A stretch of 64,000 nucleotides of DNA. Origin: Lepas anatifera (lineage: Eukaryota; Arthropoda; Thecostraca; Lepadidae). The notes under the pieces were generated by a model. It was given only the letters and a program-made list of their open reading frames with translations. It did no database searches and had not been told where the DNA came from. The position numbers were made by a program, and so were the translations under genes. This document shows positions 34,927 through 56,571 of this stretch, one piece after another. The stretch spans positions 310,001 through 374,000 of the forward strand of contig JAOTON010001570.1 of assembly GCA_034440635.1 (NCBI GenBank). The letters run 5' to 3'. Position 1 is the stretch's first letter, and the number at the start of each line of letters is the position of its first letter.

Positions 34927-37900
34927 TGCAAGCTCATATGGAAGTGCCACAATTTGCCTTTTAATCTGCCCTAAGTTTGGTTTCTGAAAAATCTGCTTAG
35001 AAACTACATTGCACGCAAGGGTGCCGCCTACTCAGGTTTTCGCTTTTTGTGATCTGAAATGTGTTTTATTCCCTGGTTTTCCAAAATATTTTGTGCGCTG
35101 TACCTCCTTGGTTTGTTTTTGTTTTGTCTGAGCCTCCATCCTGATACGCTATTCACACCAGCATCCCAAGCATCCCCACCGCAGTCGGTATGTTCAGTTC
35201 TCACGATCGTGTATGACCATGGCTCTGCGTGGTGTGTCCTGTACAGCTGCTGCTGGCGCGCACCTCGGAGCGGCAGCGGAGCAGGGAGCCACTGGCGGCC
35301 CTGCCGTCGGCCTGCCTCCGCGAAACGCTGCGGGCCGGTGACGAATTCTGGACGGGCGAGAAGACGCTGCGGTTTCTCTCGGAGACGGACTACTTCCGAC
35401 CGGAGGAGGAGGGAGAGCAGGCGGACCTTCAGTGGCCGCCGACACTGCTGCATATGTGTGAAGGTACGCAGGGCGGCAAAGATTTCTCGGTGACTGTGCC
35501 GTACTTGCTAGAAAACTTCGTTGTTTCATTATTTATGAAGAGTTGTTTCGTTAGTCTGAATAAAATGAGTGCAAAAGTCGGTCGGTCGGTCGCCGTCCAG
35601 AGAGTGACGGTGGACTGGCCTCCGTCGCCTGCAGGTGACCCGCTGCAGTTGAAGCCGATGCCGGAGTCAGAGCTGGCGCTGCAGTGTCTGGGTGCCGTGA
35701 CCTGGTACCTTCAGCGGAGCTTGCTGGACACACAGCTGCTCTCTATGCGACGGTGAGCGCCCGCGCCGCCGGGGGGCTAACTTTAGCTGTCGTGTGTCTA
35801 TAGGCAGTGGTTGCTTTAGAAGAGGAAGTGTTTCCGCGCAGTTAATGTGAGCTGTTTACGTTATTTTGTTCAGCTACTTAAATGGATGCGTTGTAATATG
35901 AGCTATTTCTTGTTTTTGGGTATTCTGCTCGTTTGACTATGATTATCAGTTATTGTAGTAATGGGCCATAATTTACATAAGTCGAATATTCGAGACCAGT
36001 TTTCGTCACCGATTTTCTCCCTATTTCGCATCTGTCATGTAGGGACCAGCTTTTGTTGCTCATGTTTGTTTCATTAATAGTTGTTGTGAAGAACTGATCC
36101 CTATAAATGGGAAATTATCGGATGGCCGTGCGGGCGTTTCTGTTGTTGTGTCCTTGTCCTTGCCCTCGCTGGGACCGCGCCCGCGCACTTGGGCAGTTTC
36201 TCGCAGTACCAGCCGCCGGACGCGGCGACCTCGGAGGAGGACGGAGAGGCGACCGCCGAGGATCCGCCCCAGCAGGGCGCAGACACCGCCGCCGCGCCGC
36301 TGACCGGCAGAATGGTGGGTCGGACGCGACGACAGACGCGTCTGAGCCTCTGACGCGGTGGCAGACGGGTTTGAGCCTCTGACGCGGTGGCAGACGGGTT
36401 TGAGCCTCTGACGCGGTGGCAGACGGGTCTGAGCCTCTGACGCGGTGGCAGACGCGTCTGAGCCTCTGACGCGGTGGCAGACGCGTCTGAGCCTCTGACG
36501 CGGCGACAGACGCGCCTGAGCCGTACCGAGGCGAAACGGCGTCTGCGAGCGAGTCTGAACGGAACGAAGTGCTGGTGCTATCTTCGACTGTGCTGCTTAC
36601 GGTCAGACCGTTGCATTTGTTGCAGCGATTTTATGGTAGGTTTGGGAGTATAAAATAATTGACCGCCCATTTCTGATGGGCGCGCAGGTGACAAACAAAA
36701 CATCCGCATTACCGTATGATTTCGTAATACAATGCTGACGAACATTTCGCAACTTCTGAGGAAATTCATGGAACGAACTATCACTTAATGATGATTTGCA
36801 GCTCAGACGTCACGTTGGGTGTGTTTCTACTCGCGCCGCCAGGTGTTGGACGGAGTAACGGTGCGCAACCTGGACATCGTCTCCAACTCGGTAGATGGCA
36901 GCACGGACGGCTCTCTATTAGGAACGCTCGACACATGCGTCACCGCCTTCGGCAAACGGTCCGTTGGCAGAGGCAAAAGCTGCCAGAGTTATTATTTCTA
37001 TTCGCCTTCATGTCAGCTGTTATGTTACTGGGCTCGCAACTGCTTTAGGAAGCTTGGTTTGTGAAATAAGGAAAAAACGAGATTGTATTGCTATGAATGA
37101 CGGGAACATCGACAACTCCGCTGAAGTATCCTTCACACTTTTATGGGTGAGCGTTGTTATTCACAGATCTATTTGTAATACCTATCTATCACCGAGCAGC
37201 CCGCAGTCGAAGCAGCGCGTGGCGCCACCACAGACGCCGACGCCCCTGACTCTCTCCGCCCCGCCGCCAGGGTGTTGCGCGCCTGGCTGTGCGCTCCTCT
37301 GCGCTCCCCGGCAGCCATTGCCGCCCGACAGGACGCCGTCGATGACCTCATCGCCCGGCCTGACGTCATGGATGACGTCACAGCTCAGCTGAAGCAGCTG
37401 CCGGACCTGGAGCGGCTGGTGCGACGGTGAGCGGCGGGAGGTGGCACGGGCTCTGCGAGGGGATACGTGACCACGCCACGCCACCGACTGCCGTCGGGAG
37501 CTCGGAGGCCACGTAATGCTGGAGTGAGCGGGAGGGCAGTTTGGCACGATGCATGGAATAGCTGGCTTTCAAGTGGATGTGTTTTTTGAGGCAGTTTTCC
37601 AAGCATCTTCCGACGAAAGTGCTCCCTGTGCGGCAGGATCCAGTTTTTTAGTGGCTGCGACGGTGACTGCTCCACTGTGCAGCAGCATCCAGTACTGTGA
37701 CTGCTCCGCTGTGCGACAGGATCCAGGTGCAGGGTAACGCGCGGCTGGGCGGAGACGGCCACCCGGACGGTCGCGCCATCATGTTCGAACAGAACAAGTA
37801 CAGCCGCAGTCGGGTGCAGGACCTGCTCAGCTCGCTGGACGGGTTCCGACAGGCGACGCAGATGCTGGACGGCCTGGCAGGTCAGCTGCTGGCCAGAACA

Positions 37901-40900
37901 GGGGCGGGCTGAACGGTAGACGTGGGTCTGAAGTGGGTGGCGGCCGGTTTCGCTAGACTTACCTGTGCTACCTGTTCCTGTACTGCCACCCCTCTTTGCT
38001 TCTGACAGTGTCGCATCGTGATACTGTCCGCGCTCTGATACCTGGTATAGTTTTGTTCTCGCGCAAGCTATCAGCTCCCCCGCACAGCCCGCCCTTCTGT
38101 CCACCTTGAACTCGGCCGTATAAGCGAGGGTTACAGGGCTACGCGAGGGGCTGTCCTACTCAATTTAATCGAGGTTCGAATTGTACCAAGGCAGGAGTGT
38201 ATAACACACCGATATTATGGCAGGGAAATGTCTGTTTGAATTAACATTGCTTGACTAGCATGCCAAGCCGCCAGCTCCCCGTATCTTCCAGGAGTGACCG
38301 GCGACCTGAAGAGCTACCTGCTGCGATGCAGTCTGACGTATGAGCGCGATGGAGGCAAGTTCCCCGACTACTCGGACGTGCTGGAATACTTCAACACGTC
38401 CTTCGACCACGAGCAGGCGCGCAAGGAGGGCAAGATTGTGCCGGCGGACGGCGTGGACGCGCCATCGGACGCCGCGCGGGACACGCTGGAACAGCTCCAG
38501 GAGGAGATCGACGAGTACCTGCGCCAACAGTGCAGGCACTTCGGCTGTAAGGTGGTCTACTTCGGCACCGCCCGCAACCGGTACCAGCTGGAGGTTCCCG
38601 ACCACGCGCTGCGCCGGGTGGACGACTCGTACGAGCTGCAGACGCAGAAGAAGGGTGCGCGCCGGTACTGGACGCAGGAGACGCGCTCGCTGCTGGCGCG
38701 CCAGCTGGCGGCGGAGGAGGCGCGCGCCGCCGCGCTGCGGGACGTCGGCCGCCGCATGTTCGGCCGGTTCGCGCGCCACCTGCCGGCCTGGGAGCGGGCC
38801 GTGCAGTGCCTGGGCCTGCTGGACGCCCTGCTGGCACTGGCGCGCTACAGCGCCGGCTGCGAGGTCAGCTGTCGACCGGAGCTGGATAACCAGCAGGTGA
38901 GTCCACGCCGGCTGCGAGGTCAGCTGTCGACCGGAGCTGGATAACCAGCAGGTGAGTCCACGCCGCCTGGAGGCGAGGTCAGCTGTCGACCGGAGCTGGA
39001 TAGCCAGCAGGTGAGTCCACGCCGCCTGACTGGGAGGCGAGGTCGTGCCGACCTTGTGGCCATGTGGCCATGAAGGAATCGCTGCTTCATGGCGGATAAA
39101 AGGTACTGAACACGATGGGATACGCGACGGAAAGACAAGGGAACCCCTGGAAGAACCGTATGGTAGCTGAAGCTTACAATTTACTTTATTTTTGTAGCTT
39201 GGTGACAGTATCGATTCCTAAATATCAGATACAGTTGCTTTTTAGATAAGAACGCTGCCAAGTTCGTTTCTCTCCGTGCCTGTCCCCGCCGCATTGTGGC
39301 CGTGCAGACGCCGTTGGCCGGTGTGCGTGCAGGGAGTGCTGGAGATCAGTGAGGGCCACCACCCGTGGCTGGGGCGCAGCGGCGGCGGCGCCGACTTCAT
39401 CCCCAACAGCGTCAGCTGCCAGCACGGCCGGCTCCTGCTCGTCACCGGGCCCAACATGGGCGGCAAGTCCACCCTGATGCGGCAGGTCGGCCTGCTGGTC
39501 GTCCTGGCCCAGCTGGTGAGGGCCGAGCGCGGGGCAGCAATACTGCTACCTTGGATTGATGTCATTTAACGCGATTTTGTGAATGAGAAGGAATGCGTCC
39601 CCCTCATTTCGGAAGAAATGTCCCCCGAAATAAATTGTTCTCCCTCAAAAGAACACCACTACAACAGTCCGGACGCCGCGCCGTCTTCCGGCAGGGCTGC
39701 CGCGTGCCGGCGCTGGCGATGCGGCTGTCGCCCGTGGACCGGGTGTTCACACGGCTGGGGGCGCAGGACCGCATCATGAGCGGCGAATCCACCTTCCACG
39801 TGGAGCTGAGCGAGACGGCCGCCGTGGTGCAGCACGCCACCGCCGGCTCGCTGGTGCTGGTGGACGAACTGGGTGGGTGGACGCCATACACGAGGTCACC
39901 AACTGAGGACATAGCTCACTGTGACTGTTGAATCAGTGTAAATGTAACTTTGGGTCGTTTTGGGTGGCAGTACTTGATCAGATATCGCACAGTTCGTTTC
40001 CTGGCAACTCCACATGCCATCTGTTGTGTGTTGATGTCACTAACAGTTGGCGCGGCGGCCGCCAGGGCGCGGGACGTCGACGTTCGACGGCTCTGCGATA
40101 GCGTCGGCAGTACTGCGGGAGCTGGTGCGTCTCGGCTGCCGCTGTCTCTTCTCCACCCACTACCACAGCCTGGTGGAGGAGTTCAGCTCTCACCCTCAGG
40201 TCAGACCCTCTGCCTCTCCGTACATTAGCGCAGTCTGATGCGTGAAGGTGACGTTGATATTAAAGGGAGATACGCGAAAATTATTGTGGTTTCTTGCTAT
40301 TTGAAAATCCTGATAACGAACTATCAATTATTTTTGTATTTCGGAAAATTTTGGAGGCACTCACTTATTATCGAAATAGGCTAACAGTTTCGATAAAATG
40401 CCCATCACTTGCCCATGCTCATACCCATCACTTACTTTTCGAAAACTATTTAAAGTTGAAAATTGTTTTATAATAATACAAATGTTTGCCCTCCTGTATT
40501 TGTATTTGAATTAATTTTAAAAGCTTTCAAACTCCAAATGAATAAGTTTGCCCTAAAACAAAAAACATAATTATCAGTCTTCGCGGTTTGCACCGGGTCT
40601 TGAGCATTTTCTGCTTCCGCCACAGGATGACAAAACTTTGGTCGGATAGGTCACGTGACCCCGGTTTGAGAATTCCTGGCTTGATTGGTTAATTGTGATT
40701 TCTTTTAAGCCCTATATATCTGTTTCAAAGTTTTGGATGTTGTTTTTTAAGTAATTTTTTTGGTAGCAAGTTCTACATCACTGTTTATAGATATGACCTA
40801 ATTTTAGAGAATTGATAGCCTTAGCTGTGGACGTCATAAAATGATATGAGGTGTACCGGTAAGTGTCTGAAATGTTGACTTTGAGAGCAATTTAAGGCAT

Positions 40901-41420
40901 TTGCGGCCAATTCCAAAATAGAATAGACTTAAAATTTGTAACTTTATATAGCCAATAAAATTTTTTTTAAAGGTCTATCCCAGTAATTGGTATTTTGAGA
41001 CACTATGTTGGCCTGTTCCCTATCACCGTCGCTCTGTGCACCTCACTGACTCCGAAACAGAGCCAACCTCTACCCCTGTCAGTTGTGCGCGACCCCTCGC
41101 GGGGCCCGTGTTCAGTTGTGACGCCGACCCATCCTCCTCACCCTCAGGTCTGGCTGGGACACATGGCCTGTATGGTGGAGAACGAGAACGAGGAGGACCC
41201 CACGCAGGAGACCATCACCTTCTTGTACAAGCTCACCGACGGCGCCTGTCCCAAGTCCTACGGCTTCAACGCGGCGCGGCTGGCCGGCCTGCCAGGCCCG
41301 CTGGTGCGGCGGGCCCACCAGAGGGCGCGCCAGTTCGAGCGGCGCGTGGAGAGGCTGGTGCGCTTCACTGCCCTGTGGCGCTTACACTGCGGGACTGAGC
41401 CTGCCGCAGCCGTCCACTAG
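26152..41420 (+). CDS. MSH6: DNA mismatch repair protein MSH6 (18 coding exons)
   Basis: Nuclear MutS homologue that pairs with MSH2 (MutS-alpha) to bind base mismatches and small loops. The exons join in phase to 1210 codons including stop. The N-terminus (1-216) is charged and disordered, with a PCNA-binding-like KNTLFNYF at its start and [10 protein letters not shown] repeats. No PWWP domain is present, unlike vertebrate MSH6. Domain I has the mismatch-wedge Phe-x-Glu at 298-300 (GKFYEM) and EQTETPEMM. The lever and clamp span roughly 530-950. The ATPase has Walker [10 protein letters not shown] (993-1001), [10 protein letters not shown] (1040-1049), Walker B LVLVDE (1068-1073) and STHYHS (1104-1109). 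The C-terminus ([18 protein letters not shown]) is family-typical. No key residue is missing. Exons 7, 13 and 14 have duplicated splice-site regions. An antisense MDH1B-like gene lies in intron 7. Confidence 0.96.
26873..27129 (+). CDS. MSH6: MSH6 exon 2
   Basis: Begins after TTTGCCAG and ends GCCGAG|GTAAAC. Low-complexity basic region with [10 protein letters not shown]. An alternative acceptor ten codons upstream (AAG at 26840-26842) is also in frame, so the 5' edge is uncertain. Confidence 0.8.
27477..27650 (+). CDS. MSH6: MSH6 exon 3
   Basis: 58 codons after GAGCAG. It encodes [20 protein letters not shown], the family block just before the mismatch-binding domain. Ends CCG|GTCAGT. Confidence 0.9.
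28474..28608 (+). CDS. MSH6: MSH6 exon 4 (mismatch-binding wedge)
   Basis: 45 codons after CGGCAG. It carries [13 protein letters not shown] with the Phe-x-Glu mismatch contact, and [11 protein letters not shown]. Ends AAG|GTGGGT. Confidence 0.95.
29311..29446 (+). CDS. MSH6: MSH6 exon 5
   Basis: After CCAACAG; encodes [20 protein letters not shown] and [11 protein letters not shown]. Ends AGCA|GTGAGT in phase 1. Confidence 0.95.
29640..29800 (-). repeat. possible SINE fragment in MSH6 intron 5
   Basis: On the minus strand GGGTTCGAATCCCGAGCC is a good B-box-like (tRNA T-arm) sequence. No clear A box or target duplication was found. Confidence 0.35.
30050..30192 (+). CDS. MSH6: MSH6 exon 6
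   Basis: After TTGGCAG; encodes [15 protein letters not shown] and NYLLAVREK, the end of domain I. Ends AAG|GTCAGA. Confidence 0.93.
30468..30602 (+). CDS. MSH6: MSH6 exon 7 (tail tandemly triplicated)
   Basis: After GTGCGCAG; encodes [20 protein letters not shown] and [14 protein letters not shown]. The shortest form ends at 30602 (CAG|GTCAGT). Two more 57-bp copies of the exon tail and donor follow, allowing in-frame ends at 30659 or 30716. Confidence 0.92.
30560..30730 (+). repeat. three 57-bp tandem copies of MSH6 exon 7 tail plus donor
   Basis: Units begin CTCTCGGCTGAGGACTG at 30560, 30617 and 30674. Each includes the coding tail [11 protein letters not shown] and a donor (GTCAGT, GTCCGT, GTCAGT). 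The 57-bp period is 19 codons, so all three ends keep the frame. Confidence 0.97.
30826..30866. repeat. near-perfect palindrome, 20-bp arms around one base
   Basis: GCGAGTTGAATTTGGACAGC is followed by a single A and then its exact complement. DNA or transcript could fold to a tight hairpin. Confidence 0.97.
30870..31009. repeat. seven 20-bp tandem units, GGTGAGCACCGACTCGCTTA
   Basis: Seven consecutive 20-base units with a few substitutions, directly after the palindrome in MSH6 intron 7. The unit junction reads TTAGGTGAGC and looks like a 5' splice site. Confidence 0.95.
31211..31216 (-). promoter_or_regulatory. possible poly(A) signal for the MDH1B-like gene
   Basis: AATAAA on the minus strand (TTTATT on plus), about 450 bases beyond the stop. 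Position only; no further support. Confidence 0.3.
31667..32962 (-). CDS. MDH1B: MDH1B-like, second open segment
   Basis: Open from just after a TAA at 32965-32963 to the TGA at 31669-31667. It holds the C-terminal dehydrogenase-like half, with family block LVEWG, then [19 protein letters not shown], and an acidic Pro/Glu tail with about 30-bp repeats. Confidence 0.8.
   Translation of the reverse strand, partial: LQQPQQQPTAPASAEGAATTTAGETTAAVAGQDAGASDAAPSPEVGNDAPPGPSASLPEQPCDVSDEEVVDLFDRMRQYASAIDETASSHCRVVVAGGRLPCFGATVILLHMERLPPSNVLALCQPRVNQLRALLARQLSVSAHDIHGLVEWGCPPAGRRWLDLEGASVSRHTGAILGPPGYKRAMLEVLHQQNWLQKDMPYELARRAGTDRLEEGAEVSALTLAVCLARTLRQWWAGHEDGAEHSLGIATDGSVPGVPERLVFAGPARMCAGDYRASRALPDTPEGAAYVRAAAAQMVDWLQLCGVRLSPSGRRCTISTCASSVYGSEPPVSTESEPEPPQGSPDGDGDGVTEDVERRPSTARGERTPSATDTTPRTASAEKTEPPAPPQEGQGEAPEVGTEEKPAAEERAEEKPAAGERAEEKPAAEED
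31667..34148 (-). CDS. MDH1B: MDH1B-like malate dehydrogenase family protein, nested antisense in MSH6 intron 7
   Basis: Resembles animal MDH1B, a malate dehydrogenase-like protein. It starts [18 protein letters not shown], with [19 protein letters not shown] and a strand ending VVIILDPI as in that family. About 250 residues of Pro/Ser/Thr/Glu-rich linker follow, where the human protein is far shorter. The second half resumes with [20 protein letters not shown] and [14 protein letters not shown]. By my alignment the catalytic Asp and His of true malate dehydrogenases are replaced (Arg and Pro), so an enzyme role is unlikely. The C-terminus repeats [10 protein letters not shown]. The two halves are in different frames: the first is open from 34148 to 32850, the second from 32962 to the stop at 31667. 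A one-base difference in the linker, or an unrecognised small intron, is needed to join them. No other introns are seen. Could be a retrogene. Confidence 0.8.
32850..34148 (-). CDS. MDH1B: MDH1B-like, first open segment
   Basis: 432 codons from ATG at 34148 to a TGA at 32850. Residues 1-100 are the family-specific N-terminal domain and about 130-230 the altered dinucleotide-binding fold; the remainder is linker. The last roughly 35 codons (Arg-rich) are probably out of the true frame. Confidence 0.8.
   Translation of the reverse strand: MTSAQFVIAGRVDCERYARLEAAADHLQARLPSCRVFKEPQTADHWPCYLRRTCLQHGWHLPVDTEAPLVWRPLVQRGGRGLLIGGLSQFRQMASVYYGIPLPELDERRARPMAAETALAQQQERTRRRHERAALERRLTCVAFIGTVSKAAEHFLVALATGRVLGEELLLRLQIYGDPRLPEMTALRNNLLDLASEQLGQVALLPKLREAVRNATVVIILDPIQNRVPPATPEPTPPPTPSQPPTPTGELRSTDISDDEIAAAMRAATPGAEGSATSPPPPAISLTPTEQSPPPAPREMPDSMPPMSSRFPSAESRRLSTIQEDPDSEALEEEEMMALAASRPNSGRQGMLSGLSRSQEPTPDGTTDAQERPHFTLISGQKFQSESDAQPPEAVTTAAAAAANSTRFCRGCSDHNSRRNHGGCRWARRRRL
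34842..34922. repeat. compound (AC)n(AT)n microsatellite
   Basis: About 13 AC units followed by about 27 AT units, in MSH6 intron 7. Confidence 0.97.
35247..35463 (+). CDS. MSH6: MSH6 exon 8
   Basis: After TGTACAG; encodes [20 protein letters not shown] and [17 protein letters not shown], the connector domain. Ends GAAG|GTACGC in phase 1. Confidence 0.93.
35635..35752 (+). CDS. MSH6: MSH6 exon 9
   Basis: After CTGCAG; encodes [20 protein letters not shown] and LLSMR. Ends GACG|GTGAGC in phase 2. Confidence 0.94.
36197..36314 (+). CDS. MSH6: MSH6 exon 10
   Basis: After TGGGCAG in phase 2; encodes [20 protein letters not shown], an acidic loop, then LTGRM. Ends ATG|GTGGGT. Less conserved than its neighbours but phase-consistent on both sides. 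Confidence 0.85.
36325..36520. repeat. 29-bp minisatellite in MSH6 intron 10
   Basis: About 6.5 units of GACGCGGTGGCAGACGGGTT TGAGCCTCT with a few variants, beginning ten bases after the exon 10 donor. Confidence 0.92.
36843..36958 (+). CDS. MSH6: MSH6 exon 11
   Basis: After CGCCAG; encodes [29 protein letters not shown] and TAFGKR. Ends AACG|GTCCGT (a weak donor) in phase 2. Confidence 0.92.
37271..37426 (+). CDS. MSH6: MSH6 exon 12
   Basis: After CCGCCAG; encodes [20 protein letters not shown] and [12 protein letters not shown], the lever region. Ends GACG|GTGAGC in phase 2. Confidence 0.95.
37621..37726 (+). repeat. three partial copies of the MSH6 exon 13 acceptor region
   Basis: GCTCC.TGTGCGGCAGGATCCAG-type segments occur near 37621, 37671 and 37704. 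The last is the real acceptor (GCGACAG|GATCCAG). Confidence 0.8.
37720..37880 (+). CDS. MSH6: MSH6 exon 13
   Basis: After GCGACAG in phase 2; encodes [20 protein letters not shown] and LLSSLDGF. Ends GCAG|GTCAGC in phase 1. Confidence 0.93.
38292..38896 (+). CDS. MSH6: MSH6 exon 14 (lever and clamp)
   Basis: Largest exon, after TTCCAG. It encodes [51 protein letters not shown] and [14 protein letters not shown], the clamp and the long lever helices returning to the ATPase. Ends CAGCAG|GTGAGT. Only this donor keeps the frame; two further copies follow. Confidence 0.96.
38861..39034 (+). repeat. three tandem copies of MSH6 exon 14 tail plus donor
   Basis: Units begin GAGGTCAGCTGTCGACCGGA at 38861, 38916 and 38975 (periods 55 and 59). 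Each ends CCAGCAG|GTGAGTCC. The first is the real exon end. Reading on reaches a TAA at 38942-38944. Confidence 0.97.
39333..39515 (+). CDS. MSH6: MSH6 exon 15 (Walker A)
   Basis: After CGTGCAG; encodes HHPWLG, DFIPNSV and [20 protein letters not shown], the nucleotide-binding P-loop. Ends CTG|GTGAGG. Confidence 0.97.
39695..39872 (+). CDS. MSH6: MSH6 exon 16 (signature, Walker B)
   Basis: After CCGGCAG; encodes [28 protein letters not shown] and SLVLVDELG with the catalytic Asp-Glu. Ends CTGG|GTGGGT in phase 1. Confidence 0.97.
40066..40199 (+). CDS. MSH6: MSH6 exon 17
   Basis: After GCCAG in phase 1; encodes [20 protein letters not shown] and [14 protein letters not shown]. Ends CACCCTCAG|GTCAGA. 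Confidence 0.97.
40200..41147. other. MSH6 intron 17, bounded by a 14-bp direct repeat
   Basis: CTCACCCTCAGGTC occurs at 40189-40202, across the donor, and at 41137-41150, across the acceptor. The interior is AT-rich and has no coding region. Confidence 0.8.
41148..41420 (+). CDS. MSH6: MSH6 exon 18 with stop
   Basis: After CCCTCAG; encodes [40 protein letters not shown] and a basic C-terminus; stop TAG at 41418-41420. Confidence 0.96.
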   Translation, partial: VWLGHMACMVENENEEDPTQETITFLYKLTDGACPKSYGFNAARLAGLPGPLVRRAHQRARQFERRVERLVRFTALWRLHCGTEPAAAVH

Positions 41421-43008
41421 GGGAGAGATAAGGATCTGACGCAAGACTGAGAGGCTCCGGGCAGGGTATTAGTCTGAACATCGTCGAGGCAGCGTACGAG
41501 AAATGCATGGACAAAATGGCGCGTCCTTGTTGCGACAGTGTTCTGTCGGACGATTGTCCCCTCTCAGTACTCTGCCGGTGTTCGCGGTGACGTGCACTCG
41601 TGACTGAAAGTGAGTTTGAGCGGAGTCGGCGGTGATTTCCTGCTCCCTCTCAGTCAGACTGTGGAGGATTTTTGTGCCATGCGTTATCATGTGTGCTATG
41701 CATTGCTCAGTGGTGATACGGCGGCGACTGGTGAACATGTCCGGGGGCTGGGGCCAACTGAGAAGCCTCAGCCTGTGCTGCGCGTGTGGTGATTTGTTTC
41801 ATATTAAGGCGTGTCGGTGATAATTCAAACGTAGGATGAGTGCGGATGGCTCAGGTACAAATACAACCGTTTTTGTAGAGATGTTTTTGAGCGATACTGT
41901 CCTTAAAGCACATAATCTCACCTCGGGCTCTCCGATGCGCCCGAACAATTACGAAAGCCAAACAAGGTGTGCAAAGTTTAAATCAGTTTCCCAACTTTTC
42001 TAGATCGAATTACTGAGTGCATTAACGTGGGTCCATCACTTCACTTTTTTCCGGGGGAGCACGGCAAACTTAATGGGAGCGAAAGTGGCTTCTACTTCAC
42101 TCCGACCCGGCGTCAACCTGCGACCATCAGAAGAGGAAACTTGAAGTACCATCCACTTACACTCCCAAATAAGTTTACTTCCAGTTTAAAGCCTGATTCG
42201 CATCCGTCTCATCCTAACGCGTGTCGTTGTTCAGGACGTGACGTAAGTCGTGTTCAGGTGAAATTGGGCGGGCCTGGGGTTGAAACGACGTGATTCATTA
42301 CAGGCATCAATACGAAGCCGAAGCTCTGTGCTCCGGTTTTTTTCGCGGGCAAAGAGACAGAAGACGGCTTGGGTCGTTTTCATCTCAAATGTTGCAACAT
42401 CCCCGCGAAAATTGGTGCATTATTTTAACTGGAACGTCTCTAATCTCCGACAAAGGTCAGTGTAGCTCCGATCTGGAGTCGGCATTGGCCTCCGCCGGGC
42501 CTTGAAGGGCCCGAGGCACACCACCGCTGCCTGAGGCGGTCCTCCCGCTCCACCGATCCCAAACAGCTCGCGTCTACAAATCACATGTATGCCCTCAGAA
42601 GGGGTGCGCCGGTAGAGTCCACGCCGGGCGGGGGCGCCGCCTGCGCCGCAACGGGAACAGGGCGCAGGCCGGCGGCCGCCGGTCGGCGCCTGAAAGACCT
42701 GTGGATACGCGCGACAGCTAGGCCAGCAGGCACAGGATAAGGCCTACTCAGCTAATGTGCAGAGGTACGGCTCAGGACGGGCCTCCCGCCCCACGCAGGG
42801 GGGGACAGTGCAGAGGCAGCGCCACACTCGACTCCTCAGATCCTAGTGTTTCAGGTGCGGCCATGTCGCCAGACTGCTCTCACTCTCCAGCATTGTGGAC
42901 CTAAATACACGTCATCAGTGCGCGAAGGGATTTGGGGGCGCTTCAGCGACTCTGACTGCGTCACACCCAAATATTTCATCCTAAGAGCCAGCACATATGC
43001 ACTGCAGG
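41421..43008. other. intergenic region between MSH6 and the RASSF-like gene (tail to tail)
   Basis: The two genes converge here. No coding region recognised; GC-rich around 42500-42840. Probably contains the 3' untranslated regions of both genes. Confidence 0.45.
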
Positions 43009-43299
43009 CAGGGGCGTAGCCACCGGAGCACCCGAGAGGGCCGCTCCCAACCCACTCGAAAAGTACCCCCTCCTCGCCACTTCTGGCTGGTAGTATCGTC
43101 ACAAATGTGTAATATTAGTACGAAAACGTTCCCTTTGCTATTACTAGCCTTAAGACTGTACCGGTGCTTAAAGCAGCAAAGGTGCTGCACTTCGCATCTA
43201 AACGACCGAACGTATTTATAACAAATTTGAACGGATGCATTCGTGTTCCATCGTTGGGTCCGTCCCGGCCCCGCCCGAAAATCCGTGGCGACGCCCTTG
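43009..43299. mobile_element. hAT-like MITE with perfect 8-bp duplication
   Basis: A 291-bp element with inverted ends CAGGGGCGTAGCCACCGGA and TCCGTGGCGACGCCCTTG, flanked by identical ACTGCAGG octamers at 43001-43008 and 43300-43307. No transposase. It lies about 50 bases beyond the RASSF-like stop codon, probably in its 3' untranslated region. Confidence 0.87.
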
Positions 43300-43350
43300 A
43301 CTGCAGGGTAGCGCGCTGCCCTACACACATTTTCAACATATTCCACACGC

Positions 43351-56571
<13,221 letters not shown>

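Noticed and set aside
38340..38900. 186-codon plus frame and the 174- and 148-codon minus frames over MSH6 exon 14
   Set aside because: Shadows of the GC-rich coding exon in other frames.
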